Shown here in pieces: positions 22,727 to 34,103 of a stretch of DNA of 60,000 nt. Source of the stretch: Cryptomeria japonica (taxonomy: Eukaryota > Streptophyta > Pinopsida > Cupressales > Cupressaceae); contig NC_081410.1 of assembly GCF_030272615.1 (NCBI RefSeq), positions 572,893,241-572,953,240 on the forward strand, read 5' to 3'. Both the position numbers and the translations under genes were made by a program. Under the pieces are notes generated by a model. That model had not been told where the DNA came from. It made no database searches and was given only the letters and a program-made list of their open reading frames with translations. Numbering within the stretch: the first letter of the stretch is position 1; each line of letters begins with the position of its first letter.

Positions 22727-23786
22727 TGTTGGTATTTTGGTATGGTTTTGTCATTGATTTCAACACCTACTAATACACCTACTTTGGAGATCCAGCAACA
22801 TTCACCAGCAAACAAGTAAACTGTGCAACAGTTACTGGTATATGGTTCACCGATAGGATATATTGTTCGCCAGTACCTGGAATGATATGGAAGACACTTG
22901 ATAATGTCAAAGACATCATGTGGAAACTTTGTTTTGAATAATTAATCATTGGTATATTCATATTTGCATATTTTCTTTTACCGACAAATAGGTCTAGGTT
23001 ATCTAGGGTTACACCGACAGGTTTATCTTTTCCAAATCAGCATGGCATGCTATGGAGATGATTTATTATTGATGTAAATGCATTAAGCCAACATGTTCAA
23101 TCAGTTATTGCATCAGATATTATATTGTTTGTAAAATGTTTTTATTGTAATATCTTGTAGAGCCGACCTACTAAAATTGTTCTTAGGGTATGATATAAAT
23201 GTAAGATCTTATTTGTAAGATCAAGTGTGGAATGCAAAAAAGAATTGAGTGAAGGTATACATGAGATCAAGCAAGGATATACATGAAGACATCATTTGAA
23301 GGTGAAGTTAGGTTTTTGTATAAGCATATCGACATTACACCGGTATTGAATCTAGCATATGAAGATGCTATTTTGTGCAGTACATTCTTATTGGATTTAA
23401 CCATCCAGTTGTAGTCAGTGTGACTCCCATTTTTTGATTGAGCAGTGAGCTCTAGGCTGTTGGCCTTTCTGCATGTGCAAAACCCATTTATGTATACTTA
23501 CTATCTGCAGTAGTATCATCTGATTGTGGGTAAGGTTTCCCACCATGGTTTTTCTCCTTATAGGGTTTCCATGTACAAATATTGGTGTCATGTGTTGTGG
23601 ATGACTTTATATTTATGTTTCATGCATTAATCCTTACCGGTATAGCAATTTACAGTTAACACTTTCTACCAGCATACTTAACTAGTTTACCCATATTAAG
23701 CATTAAGTTGGTTAATAAGTTTTTGGTTTGAATTTATTTGACAACTGATTCACCCCCCCCCCCTCAGTTGTCTCTGTGACCTAACA
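22727..23786 (+). repeat. 5' LTR of copia D
   Basis: The 1060-bp LTR runs from TGTTGGTATTTTGG to 'gtgacctaaca'. It supplies the empty-site reference ('gtacctggaatgat', about 22894) for insertion E. The C-rich tract and CAG are at 23749-23768. Confidence 0.95.
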
Positions 23787-23788
23787 AT

Positions 23789-23800
23789 TGGTATCAGAGC
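23789..23800 (+). promoter_or_regulatory. Primer-binding site of copia D
   Basis: TGGTATCAGAGC, initiator-Met tRNA type. Confidence 0.93.
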
Positions 23801-23842
23801 CTAGTCCTCTTTTGCAGAAGTTTAACAACTTGAGGAGATCCA

Positions 23843-24800
23843 ATGTCTACTAATTATTTTAGAAAGGACAGTCCTAAACTTGATGGAACCAACTATGGGA
23901 TATGGAAGATCGGAATGGAGACACATCTGAATTGCATTGGTAAAGACATCTGGGAAGTTACTAAGAATGGTTATACTACTATTGTAGCTTGTCAGACTGC
24001 TCCAACTACCTTAGCTAAAGATGAAGAAAATGACTGCAAAGCAAGAGAAGCACTTTTGAGCGCATTATCAAATCAACAAATCATGGGATTATCAGATAGG
24101 TCTCCTGCTAAAGCTATTTGGGATCACTTGGAAACACTGAATGAAGGAGATTCCACATTCAAGATTGCAAAACTTGAAAGCTTCCGAGTTGGGTATGAAC
24201 ATCTAAAAATGGAAGAAGATGAAAGGATTTCTGCTTTTATGGAAAGAGTAAATGAAACTGTTTTGGGAATTAAATGTTGTGGAGGAACCTTGAGTGAGGA
24301 TGAAATTGTTTCAAAAATTTTAAGAGGTTTGCCACCGACATATAAAATGAAGGTTACTACTATAAATGAGTTGAGAACAATGCCTAATACATCAGTAACT
24401 AGGGATACATTGATTGAAAAACATTCATCCTTTGAAATTGAGGAATTTGGTCCTATTGCTACTATAAAAATTGATTTAGCCTTTAAAGTATCAACATCAT
24501 CTGCTCCATCATTTGACAAATCAAACTAGAGAGTCTTTTATGCAAGAGAACTTGAAGAATCTAGAAAGGAGAATGAAGAGCCTGAAGAACTTGAAGCACC
24601 ATTTGCAAGGAAAATGCCAAAAGGTCCAATTGGAAGTAAGTATGAAGGTAAAGCACCCTTTAAATATTTTAACTGCAATAAAATTGGTCATATGGCTTCA
24701 ACATGCCCTGGTAGACATGCTAGACTAAGAGAAGAAGCTAGAAGAACATACAAGCCTAATCCTAAATATCAAAGATATAGATTTAAGAAGAACAAAGATA
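23843..24800 (+). pseudogene. gag: Copia D gag
   Basis: Starts MSTNYFRKDSPKLDGTNYGI at 23843. The UBN2-type gag core runs through AIWDHLETLNEGDSTFKIAK, FRVGYEHLKMEEDERISAFM and ILRGLPPTYKMKV. A single TAG at about 24527 (Gln expected) interrupts the frame, which continues unshifted as RVFYARELEESRKENEEPEE. The zinc knuckle at about 24665-24705 reads YFNCNKIGHMASTC, so its first Cys is Tyr (TGT or TGC to TAT), which would disable metal binding. Confidence 0.9.
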
Positions 24801-26360
24801 AATCTTGTTACATTGTTGATGAAGGTGTGACTGATGATTCTGATGAGGATCCAACAGACAACGGATGGGTCTTTGTTGCTATAACAGAAGATCAACCGGC
24901 ACCTACTACTCAACCAATAGAACAAGCCCTAGCAACTAAAGTTGAAACAAAGGATGAATGGATCATTGACTCAGGATGCTCACATCATATGATTGGAGAC
25001 AAAGGTAAATTCTTGAACTTTCAAGAATACAATGGAGGTTTAGTAAGATTTGGAGATGACAAAGGCTGTTCAATCAAAGGTAAGGGTTCAATATCTCTTG
25101 ATGGTAAACATAACACTGACAATGTCTACTATGTTGAAGGATTAAAGCATAATCTTTTAAGTGTTGGTCAATTAGTTGAGAAGGGATTTCAGTTACAATT
25201 TAAAAATGGAAAATGTAAAATCATGAATAGAACTAGTTTGGAAATTGCAACTAGTAATTAGACTAGAGGCAATATCTTTCATTTGAATAATAGTGAAAAG
25301 GCATGCTTAATTGCACATATAGATGAAAGTTGGTTATGGCATAAGAGACTATGTCATGTAAATTTTGATTGCATGGTAAAAATTAGTACTTCTAAGGCAG
25401 TTAGAGATCTACCTAAAATTGCAAAACCTCATAATACAATTTGTAAGGAATATCAATTTGGAAAACAAGTTAGAGCTAGTTTCAAAAGTATTCCAGAAAA
25501 ATCCAATAATGCTCTTGATTTAATTCACACTAATTTATGTGGTCCAGCTAGAACTAGAAGCTTACAAGGTGATAGATATTTCATGCTAATTATTGATGAT
25601 TATTCTAGAATGTGTTGGGTTACTTTTCTTAGAGAGAAATCAGAAGCACTTGGAAAGTTCAAACTATTCAAAGCAATGGTTGAAAATGAAACCAGTAAGA
25701 AAATCAAATGTTTAAGATCCGATCAAGGAGGAGAATTCACATCTAAGGACTTTAATACATTCTGTGAAGTGAATGGAATCAAAAGATAGTTATCAGCACC
25801 TCAAACACCACAACAGAATGGAGTTGTTGAAAGGAAAAAAAGAACTATCTTGGTTGCAGCTAGAAGTATGTTATCAAAAGCAAATCTACCACATGTGTAT
25901 TAGAGAGAGGTAGTTAGCACTATTGTCTATACATTCAACAAAGTTTACATCAAAGGTGAAACCGGTAAGACCCCTCATGAACTATGGTTTGGTAATACTC
26001 CTACCCTTAAGTATTTCATAATTTTTGGAAGTAAATGTTATATTAGAAGTGATGAAGGAATATTTCTTGGTTATTCATCTAAGAGCAAGGCATATAGATG
26101 TTTTAATAAAAGATTGCAGAAAATTATTGAGAGCACAAATGTAAAGATTGATGAACAATTTAGAGGAACTTCAAGGTATATAGACTCTGAACCGGTAATA
26201 GAAATTGTGACAAATGAACCTATACTGAATCCACCGGTACAGAATGAAAATCTAGTTACCCCTATATCATCAGAAGATTCCACAATAATTGAAGAACAAC
26301 AGGAAACTAAGACACCCCGGTATGTAAGATTGAATTATTCTGAAGATTAGATAATTGGAA
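24801..26360 (+). pseudogene. pol: Copia D protease and integrase
   Basis: Protease motif WIIDSGCSHHMIGDKGKF at about 24959-25010, intact D-S-G. Integrase zinc region WLWHKRLCHVNFDCMVK (about 25333), whose second metal pair reads CKEY, losing one Cys. Core: HTNLCGP near 25530, where the first catalytic Asp is Asn; DDYSRMCW near 25596; LRSDQGGEFTS near 25715 (second Asp intact); then PQQNGVVERKKRT carrying the Glu. The C-terminal SDEGIFLGYSSKSKAYRCF follows. In-frame TAGs after IATSN, GIKR, PHVY (Trp expected) and YSED. Confidence 0.9.
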
Positions 26361-27965
26361 ACAAATTTAAAGGAGTTATGACAAGAGGAAGATTGGCAAA
26401 TGAAGAGGTATGTCTTATTTCTCAAATTGAACCATCATCTATCAATGAGGCATGTGAAGATAAATTTTGGATTAAAGCTATGGAAGAAGAATTAGGATAA
26501 ATTGAGAAAAATAATACTTGGACATTAGTTCCCCGACCTAAAGATAAAAATGTAATTGGAACTAAATGGGTATTTAGAAACAAACTTAATGAAGATGGTA
26601 AGGTTGTCAGAAATAAAGCAAGACTAGTGTGTAAGAGATATTCTTAGAAAGAAGGAATTGATTACAATGAAACCTTTGCATCAGTAGCCAGAATTGACAC
26701 AGTTAGATTATTCTTGGCTTTTGCAGCTCACAAGGACTACAAAGTTTATCAAATGGATATTAAATGTGCATTTTTGAATGGAGATCTTGAAGAAGAAGTA
26801 TATATTGAACAACCTGATGGATTTTCTTTGACATATGACAATGATATGATTTAAAAGTTAAGAAAAGCTCTATATGGATTGAAACAAGCCCCAAGAGCTT
26901 GGTATGCAAGGTTGGATAAGTATCTTTTGAAGATTGGTTTTACTAAAGGAAATGCAGATAGCAATTTATATTACAAAATAACTAATGATGACATCTTGAT
27001 TATTGAAGTATTTGTTGATGATATAATCTTTGGAGGAGAAGATGGATTATGTAAGGAATTTTCTATTGAAATGCAGCAAGAATTTGAAATGTCTATGATT
27101 GGAGAAATAGAATTCTTTTTAGGTTTATAGATTTCTTAGACTGATAAAGGTATATTTTTGAGTCAATCCAAGTACTTGAAAGAATTACTAAAGAAATTTG
27201 GGATGGAGAACTCTAAACTAGTAAGCACACCTATGACTACAAATGACAAATTATCTCAAAGGGATGAATCTTCAACTGTTAATCCAACTAGATTCAAATC
27301 TATGATAGGAGGTTTACTGTATTTGACACAATCCAGGCCTGATATTATGAATGCAATATGTATTGTTTCTAGATTTCAGAGTAATCCTAGGGAAAATTAT
27401 GAATTAGTAGTAAAAAGGATTTTCTGATACTTACAAGACACAACAAATCTTGGATTATGGTATCCTAAAAAATGAAAATTTTGATCTATGTGCATACACA
27501 GATGCAAATTGGGCAGGAGATGTAGATGATAGAAAGAGCACCACTGGAGGAGCATTCTTTCTTGAAAAGAGATTAGTTTCTTGGTTGAGTAAGAAATAGA
27601 GTTGTACATCTTTATCAACAGCAGAATCAAAATATGTTGTGGTAGCAACTAACTGTACACAGGTATTATGGCTTAAGCAAATGTTGAAAGACATAAAAGT
27701 AAAATGTAAGGAACCCATTACTATATATTGTGATAACACTAAAATAATTGATATATCTAAGAATCCAATATTACATTCTAAAACTAAACGTGTTTCTATC
27801 AAACTAAATTTTCTAAAGGAAAAAGTTGAAGAAAAGGAGATAAAACTGGTTTATGTGAATACTAAAGAACAGCTTGCAGATATTTTCACAAAACCTTTGC
27901 CTAAGAAGACTTTTGAGTATCTTAGAGATCAGCTTGGAGTCATACCACCACCGGTAGAGACTTAG
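26361..27965 (+). pseudogene. pol: Copia D reverse transcriptase and RNase H
   Basis: RT begins INEACEDKFWIKAMEEELG, then [58 protein letters not shown], and the catalytic block VFVDDIIFGG at about 27009-27038 (F-V-D-D, common in copia is Y-V-D-D). RNase H: YTDANWAGDVDDRKSTTGGA (about 27500), STAESKYV and ADIFTKPLPKKTFEYLR to the stop at 27963-27965. TAA, TAG and TGA stops replace Gln or Arg. An extra A in the run near 27471 shifts the last part. Confidence 0.92.
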
Positions 27966-28330
27966 ATAGTTTATGATTGTCATCAACCGACAAAATTAAA
28001 AAGAAATCTTTTATTTTGATATTTGATGAGGAAGCTACTTCTCAAGCGGAGTAGTTGGTATATTGAATTGGTTGGTATTTTGTATGAACTTGACCTTTTG
28101 TGACTTTGGCATTTGATGTCAAAGGGGGAGAGATATCTATGGAAAAACACATTATCTTTTTGGGGACATATTTTGAAAAACACATTTAAGGAGAGATTGG
28201 TATTGAAAATAAATCTTTGGATAAACACATGTTACTCCCAGGGGGAGAAATGGAGATTGTTGGTTTTTGTATTTGGCATTTATGTTTTGGCACTTTGATG
28301 GTTTTTCCATCTTGTGTTGCCATCAATGCC
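27966..28330 (+). other. 3' untranslated region of copia D
   Basis: Non-coding; the phrase 'atgccaaagggggag' type occurs three times (near 28117-28132, 28240-28246 as 'cagggggag', and 28325-28340), so it contains repeated polypurine-tract-like blocks, a feature of some plant copia elements. Confidence 0.6.
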
Positions 28331-28340
28331 AAAGGGGGAG
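28331..28340 (+). promoter_or_regulatory. Polypurine tract of copia D
   Basis: AAAGGGGGAG, then AT, then the 3' LTR start at 28343. Confidence 0.9.
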
Positions 28341-28342
28341 AT

Positions 28343-28496
28343 TGTTGGTATTTTGGTATGGTTTTGTCATTGATGTCAACACCTACTAATACACCTACTC
28401 TGGAGATCCAGCAACATTCACCGGCAAACTAGTAAACTATGCAATAGTTACTGGTATATGGTTCACCGGTAGGATATATTATTCACCGGTACCTGG
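28343..28496 (+). repeat. 3' LTR of copia D, left part
   Basis: Matches 22727-22898. Ends at the left copy of the E duplication (CCTGG, 28492-28496). Confidence 0.95.
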
Positions 28497-30094
28497 TGTA
28501 GACACCTAAAAATGGTCAACGCTTGCGGAGTCATACTTTAACATTTGCGCATTGCCTCATTTTAGGTTTTTGCATCGCACTAACATTTCTCCTATGATTT
28601 GCACTTGATCTTTATCATTTGTGAGCATCGAGTCATTCTTCTGCATTCTTCATTTGTCTCACTTCCGAAATTGGTCTTGTCGACAACAATCTTTAGTCAT
28701 GATTTTGGTCAATTTTATGTTGTCGCATCAATGTGCGTATTCATTTGTCATCATTTTGGACATCGTCAATCCTAATTAGGGTTTTGTCCTCTTATCAATC
28801 TTGTCATCATGCAATCGATTTGTCATCGATCGTTGTCCTCTTATCAATTTTGTCATCTGGCGATTGATTTGTCATCGATCGTTGTCATTTTTCAATCTTG
28901 TCATTTTGCGATCGAGTTGTCATCAATCGTGATCATTTTCAATCCTATCATTTTGCAATCCATTTTGTCATCAATCCTTGTCCTCTTGTCAGTTTTGTTA
29001 TTTTGCAATCGATTTGTCATCGATCGTCGTCATCCTTCTTAATCATGTCAATTTGGATCAATTAGTCATTGTTCCTCGTCAATTGGTGCCTATCAATTTG
29101 GTCTCTTTATCAATCTCGATCAGTTTGTCAATCAATCAAATAATTTATCACATTGGTCATTTATCAATTCAAAATCATGATCGAGTTAATTATCTTCAAT
29201 CAAGACCTAATTGTCATTCTCGCATTTCTAATTCATCTTCTAAGGTTTCATGATTTAATCATTTAACCTTGTTTGTCATTTCTCCCTCTAGGATTAATGA
29301 ATTATTTATTAATCCTAAGTCTTCTCATCACAATTAAATGTTCATTTAATTGGCTAATTATTCCTCTTTTTGTGAATTAATTAATAAATGACAAATTATT
29401 AATTAATTTACCTAATTTTTAATTCCTAATTTTCCTCTTTTTCTAATTTTCTAATTTCTAATTCATCTAATTTCTATTCCCTCCTATTTTTCTCCTAATT
29501 TCATGGGAATGACATTTCAATTTGTCATAATTTGTCATAATTGACAATCAATCAATTTTGACATAGAAATTTGTCATAAACTGTCATGAATTATCAATCA
29601 ATCAAATTTGGCATAGAAAGTGCATAATTTGTCATAATTTGTCATAATTGACATTTTTGATTTGCAATTTCCATTTGAATCGAATCATGCTAATTTGATC
29701 TTTTTCTCCAATTTCTCTATAAATTGGATGGATTTCTTCAATCCCAACTAATCAGATAATCACATCGTCGAATTAATCACTTTTTCTAATCATTTTGTCA
29801 AATCAATCACGTTTTGAGTATTCTTGTGCCAATGTCCATCTTGCTTTCACATTAGGTGTATGCACTTGAAGGTGAGATCCACAAACAAAGGCTATTTGGA
29901 GAAGAAAGAAGGACAATGGAGCCACATGAAGGAGCATTTAGATCTACATTTGGTTTGCATAGTCTTTAGTATTGAATGTTTTGATTTCATGTCTTTATTG
30001 AGTGTGTTTAGGATAGATCATTGCATTTTAGTTTTTGTGATTGAGCTAGATTATTATTGATTTGCTTGTGATGATTTCTGAATTCCTATCTACA
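28497..30094 (+). repeat. 5' LTR of element E
   Basis: Runs from TGTAGACACCTAAAAATGG to 'attcctatctaca'. The right boundary is inferred from the inverted match TGTAGA/TCTACA and the tRNA-site-like sequence that follows. It contains a degenerate 48-bp tandem repeat (28812-29035) and an AT-rich region (29260-29660) with repeated 'gtcataatttgtcataattgaca' phrases. Confidence 0.75.
28812..29035. repeat. Degenerate ~48-bp tandem repeat in E LTR
   Basis: Units start 28812, 28861, 28909, 28956 and 29006, each reading like 'cgat(t)gatttgtcatcgatcgt' followed by 'tcaat...tgtcattttg'. Unit length is 47-50 bp and about 4.6 copies are present. Confidence 0.85.
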
Positions 30095-32158
30095 TTAATT
30101 GGTGAACCCGACATGAACTTACCATTTAACCATTCTTTTGAGTGCTTTTGAGTTGATGTGCAGGTCAAAAACCCAAGAAACAGGGTAATGCAGGGCTTTC
30201 TGGGGACTTCTGTGCCTATGTCATGCATTCTGCACCTATGTTAAAGACATTCTATGCCTATGTCATGCATTCTGCACCTGTGTCATGAGTTTTGTGCCTG
30301 TGTAAATTCCAGAAATAGAGGTAAAAAGGCAGTGTTTTGCTTAAAAATTGGTTTGTTTTGCATTTTGTTTCTACTTTTTGGGTTTATGGTACTAATTCTT
30401 TGTGCAGCGCCTTGGCATTATGCATGACAAAAACAACAAATGAAACTACTAACATGTTTTATGCAGGTTTGATAGTCAAAGACTAAACGTATCAAACTTC
30501 TGACTTGGGTTTTGCAGGTTGCCTTGGATTACAACTAAACTTTGTGTTTGCAATTAATATTTAGGCACCTAGTATTTTTTTCTAATTAGGATGGAATGAA
30601 CATGTGTTTTCTTTGATTGTCGAGTTTGACATTGGAGTAGGAGAGTATGCTCTCATCCTTCTTAGGGTGATCAGAAATCCAGATCTTCGATACCATGCTC
30701 ATTGTTTTGATTATGTGTCACCTTTAGAGGGCCTGCCTTCCTGACCATTTGCTTTTGCAAGCAAGTGACAATCGTGAGAAGGGAATGACCCAAAATGAGT
30801 ACAGCTACAATACCTTGGCATTCTAACTCACTATAAATAAATACCTAATGGGCGAAAGCTTTGAAGGAAGGGTTACGTGGGAATTGTAGTTACTTGGGAA
30901 GTGATGACCCTTGAACTCTTTCTCATATCAACATCTAAGTAGGACCTCACGGTCTAAATCATGCTTGCGCGACTACATTTGTTTGGTATCTTGGTGGGCT
31001 TAATGTCTCAATCATGCTTGCATGACACCAAGGAGTAACACTTAACAGAAATCCTTACTAAACACCTTCTATTTAGAGGCCAAAAACCCTTCTAGTTGCT
31101 TGAGAAGGACAAGTTCAGATACTTGGAAGAGATACTAAGTTCGCCATGGGGAGATTTCCATGGGGACTGATGCTTGGCTGCCCTAAGAAGTGAGTGCCAT
31201 GGAGGGGAGCCCGTGGGGTCAAGCATCTATGTATTCTCCTTGAATCCCATAATGAGTCTACCTCTCAAGTACCTAATGTCCTTGCCTACCATAAGAAATG
31301 TGTGAATGAGCATGATTGTCTTGAGTCTAAGTTGAAATATCTTGTCTTCTTTTCTTGTCAAAAGTTGAATTGCATCTCATTTCAAAAACAAGACAAATTG
31401 ATTCAAAACAAGGTTAAACATAAGAACATTTCATCCAACAAAGTTCAAAACACCTCCAAACATGGTTGTCAAACATTTTTCAAAATCTTGTATCAACATT
31501 CATGTCACTTAGGTTTAGGTTCATCCTAGGTTTGCATTTTGCAAGTTCATTGTCAACTATCAAGGTTAAGTTTCATCTAAGTCATACTCCTTTTCATATC
31601 AATAAGGGTCATCCATTTGCATGTGTCTTCTTGCATTAGAGTAATACCATTGTCACACATTCACATTTGCATACCCTAGGTCTTTTCATTAAGCTTAGGT
31701 CATTATCATATCATATTAGGGTCATTTACATAGTAATTGTCCTTTTGCATATAGTGTCAAAACTAGGTTTTGTCATACTTGAGTAATCTAAATCTTTGAT
31801 AAACCCTAAGTCATTGTTAGGAAGTCTAGACCTTATTAAACCTTTTGTCTTCTTGTCGTCAATGTCATTTCATCAAACCAAGCTTAGTATCCAAGCATAT
31901 AGGGGAGACATTGTCATTTTGTCCTTTTGTCACTTGCTCCTTTTGTCCTTTGAGGTCTAGACATCATTTCAATTTCCTAAGGGTCTCTTTTAGATTTGCA
32001 TTCAAAAGTTTGTCAAAATCTTCAAAAAGAACAAAAACATAGATTGCATTCCTGCCATAGATTGCATTTTCATCTATTTAGGTTGCATTTAGTTGCATAT
32101 CATACATCATCCTTTTAAAATAAAAAAATTCCAAAAAATATTGCATTTGCATAGTGAC
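30095..32158 (+). other. Element E leader with possible primer-binding site
   Basis: 'TGGTGAACCCGACATGA' at 30100-30116 sits where a primer-binding site belongs, but I cannot name its tRNA. The remaining 2 kb is non-coding. It includes short repeats of 'tctgcacctatg/tctatgcctatgtcatgcat' at about 30210-30305. The open frame at 31194-31529 has no recognisable motif. Confidence 0.55.
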
Positions 32159-32992
32159 ATGTCTATTGAAACAAGGTTCCAAGCACCAATGATGCAACAA
32201 AGTTTGACGTATCAACTGACAATGTAATTGAATTTTAATCCAAGGCAATCACAATTATATCCAACCCAACAAAAAGGCAATATCAATCAAACTTTTTATG
32301 ATGAAACAAGTCTCCAAATACAAAAACTAGAGGAGAAACTAGCTCAAGAAGAGGAGATATTGGAACAAAGAGTGAAAAACATTGAGAAGAATAGATCACA
32401 AATGTCCAAAATGTTTCAAAAATTTCCAGGTCAAAATCCAAAGATTGAGCCAATTGATGTAAGATCTCTTCTTGAACGATCAGACATACCAACTCTCCTC
32501 TCACAAATAGAGATGATGAAACAATTTCAAGAAAAGAGAGAACATCAATTTCAAGATTATGTGCCTCCACAACAAGAACAAGAAGGTGTTTACTATCAAT
32601 CAGATTTTCAACCAATACAAACAATGGTTCAACCAATTGTTCAACATCTACAACCAATGGTCCAATTTCAACAATATGTCCAACCAACTATACAATGTCC
32701 ACAAATGGTTCAACCAATGGTGGAATATCAATGTCAACAACCACAATCACAAATTCAAAAACAAAGGTTGCAACCCACACCAAGCCAAGTTTCAAACATG
32801 TCAGAATAATTGAACCAAGTTCAAAATCAAAACATGACATCAAACCAAGACCAAATTCTTGCCAAACAAGTTCAAATTCCAGATACAACCATGTCAAAAC
32901 CTCGAAAGAAAAGTGGCTTTATTGCAAGGATCTTAAGGAACCTACCAAGTGAGTTCTTTGAGGAAGATCAAGATAATACACTTCTGTCTACA
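32159..32992 (+). pseudogene. Element E gag-like, Gln-rich, truncated
   Basis: From ATG at 32159 (MSIETRFQAPMMQQSLTYQL) one frame runs past the element end, broken by TAA at 32225-32227 and TAA at 32807-32809, both where CAA (Gln) fits. It has a short coiled coil (QKLEEKLAQEEEILEQRVKN), then a Gln/Pro-rich stretch with repeated VQP and MVQ, then a basic segment KPRKKSGFIARILRNLPSEF. No gag core or zinc knuckle is reached. The position after LTR and leader suggests the N-terminal part of a gypsy gag. Translation beyond 32992 would enter the D LTR. Confidence 0.6.
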
Positions 32993-33906
32993 CCTGGAAT
33001 GATATGGAAGACACTTGGTAATGTTGAAGACATCATGTGGACACTTTGTTTTGAAGAATTAATCATTGGTATATTCATATTTGCATATTTGCTTTTATCG
33101 GCAAATAGGTCCAGGTTATCTAGGGTTACACCAGTAGGTTTATCTTTTCTAGATTAGCATGGCCTGCTATGGAGATGATTTATTATTGATGTAAATGCAT
33201 TAAGCCAACATGTTCAATCGGTTATTGCACTGGATATTATATTGTTTGTAAAATATTTTTATTGTAATATATTGTAGAGTCGACCTACTAAAATTGGTCT
33301 TAGGGTATGATATAAATGTAAGATCTTATTTGTAAGATCAAGTGTGGAATGCAAAAAAGAATTGAGTGAAGGTATATGCAAGATCAAGCAGGGATATACA
33401 TGAAGACATCACTTGAAGGTGAAGTTAGGTTTTTGTATAAGCATATCAGCATTACACTAGTATTGAATCTAGTATATGAAGATGATATTTTGTGCAGTAC
33501 ATTCTTATTGGATTTAACCATCCAACTGTAGTCAATGTGACTCCCATTTTGTGATTGAGCAGTGAGCTCTAAGCTATTGGCCTTTCTGCATGTGCAGACC
33601 CCATTTATATACACTTACTATCTATAGTAGTATCATCTGATTGTGGGTAAGGTTTCCCATCATGGTTTTTCCCCTTACAGGATTTCCATGTACAAATATT
33701 GGTGTCATGTGTTGTGGATGACTTTATGTTTATGTTTCATGCATTAATCCTTACCGGTATAGCAATATACTGTTAACATTGTCTACCAGCATACTTAACT
33801 GGCTTACCGGTATTAAGCATTAAGTTGGTTAATAAGTTTTTGGTTTGAATTTATTTGACAACTAATTCACCCCCCCCCCCCTCTCAGTTGTCTCTGGGAC
33901 CTAACA
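32993..33906 (+). repeat. 3' LTR of copia D, right part
   Basis: Resumes with the right CCTGG copy and 'aatgatatggaagacacttgg', and matches 22899-23786. Ends 'gggacctaaca'. Then the right GTCTC of D (33907-33911). Confidence 0.95.
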
Positions 33907-33911
33907 GTCTC

Positions 33912-34103
33912 AGACTCTAAAGAAGAAGAAGAAGAAGAAGAAGAAGAAGCAAGGAGATCTCTTGATGATCAAGAGGACACTCTTGAAGGAGCCTATCAAC
34001 AAGGAATAGGAAGTCTCTTTTTAGAACCACGTGCAAGGTACAAGGTAAGGTTTGTAGAGTCATTATAGATTTTGGGTCCATAGACAATATAGATTCTTTT
34101 GAA
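33912..34103 (+). pseudogene. Gypsy B gag remnant and protease start
   Basis: Opens with a GAA/AAG microsatellite (about 33919-33949, encoding poly-Glu in one frame). Comparison with A shows 'KEPINKE', 'SLFRTTCKVQGKVCRVIIDF' then GSIDNI, so the protease catalytic D-S-G reads D-F-G. Over 1 kb of gag, including the knuckle, is absent between 22726 and here, net of D. A frame change lies near 34010. Confidence 0.8.
33919..33949. repeat. (AAG)10 microsatellite
   Basis: Ten AAG/GAA units at the edge of the gag deletion in gypsy B. Confidence 0.95.

Larger units (their letters stand above)
28497..32992 (+). mobile_element. Element E: LTR, leader and gag only, no 3' LTR
   Basis: A 4496-bp insertion with perfect 8-bp inverted ends (TGTAGACA ... 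TGTCTACA) and exact 5-bp duplication CCTGG (28492-28496, 32993-32997). The uninterrupted D 5' LTR shows the single CCTGG. Contents are a 1598-bp LTR, possible primer-binding site, about 2 kb of leader and a truncated gag-like frame that runs to the right end. No protease, RT, integrase or second LTR exists. The LTR itself ends in TCTACA, so the final bases may be a surviving stub of the 3' LTR after a deletion, or a chance gag sequence used as an end. Confidence 0.9.
22727..33906 (+). mobile_element. Copia element D, nested in gypsy B gag
   Basis: D has two LTRs (22727-23786; 28343-28496 plus 32998-33906), primer-binding site, gag-PR-IN-RT-RH and polypurine tract, flanked by GTCTC. Net of E it is about 6.7 kb. 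Gag to RT is one frame (interrupted only by stops); a single A-run slip near 27471 shifts the RNase H. LTRs differ by about 6% over the first 160 bp by eye, mostly transitions. Confidence 0.95.

Noticed and set aside
28809-29253. Open frames with repeated SSIVVI/LSS phrases
   Set aside because: They result from translating the 48-bp tandem repeat in the E LTR; the frame is not kept between units.
32559-32952. Overlapping Asn/Thr/Ser-rich frames on both strands
   Set aside because: These are shadows of the Gln-rich E gag-like frame at 32159-32992.
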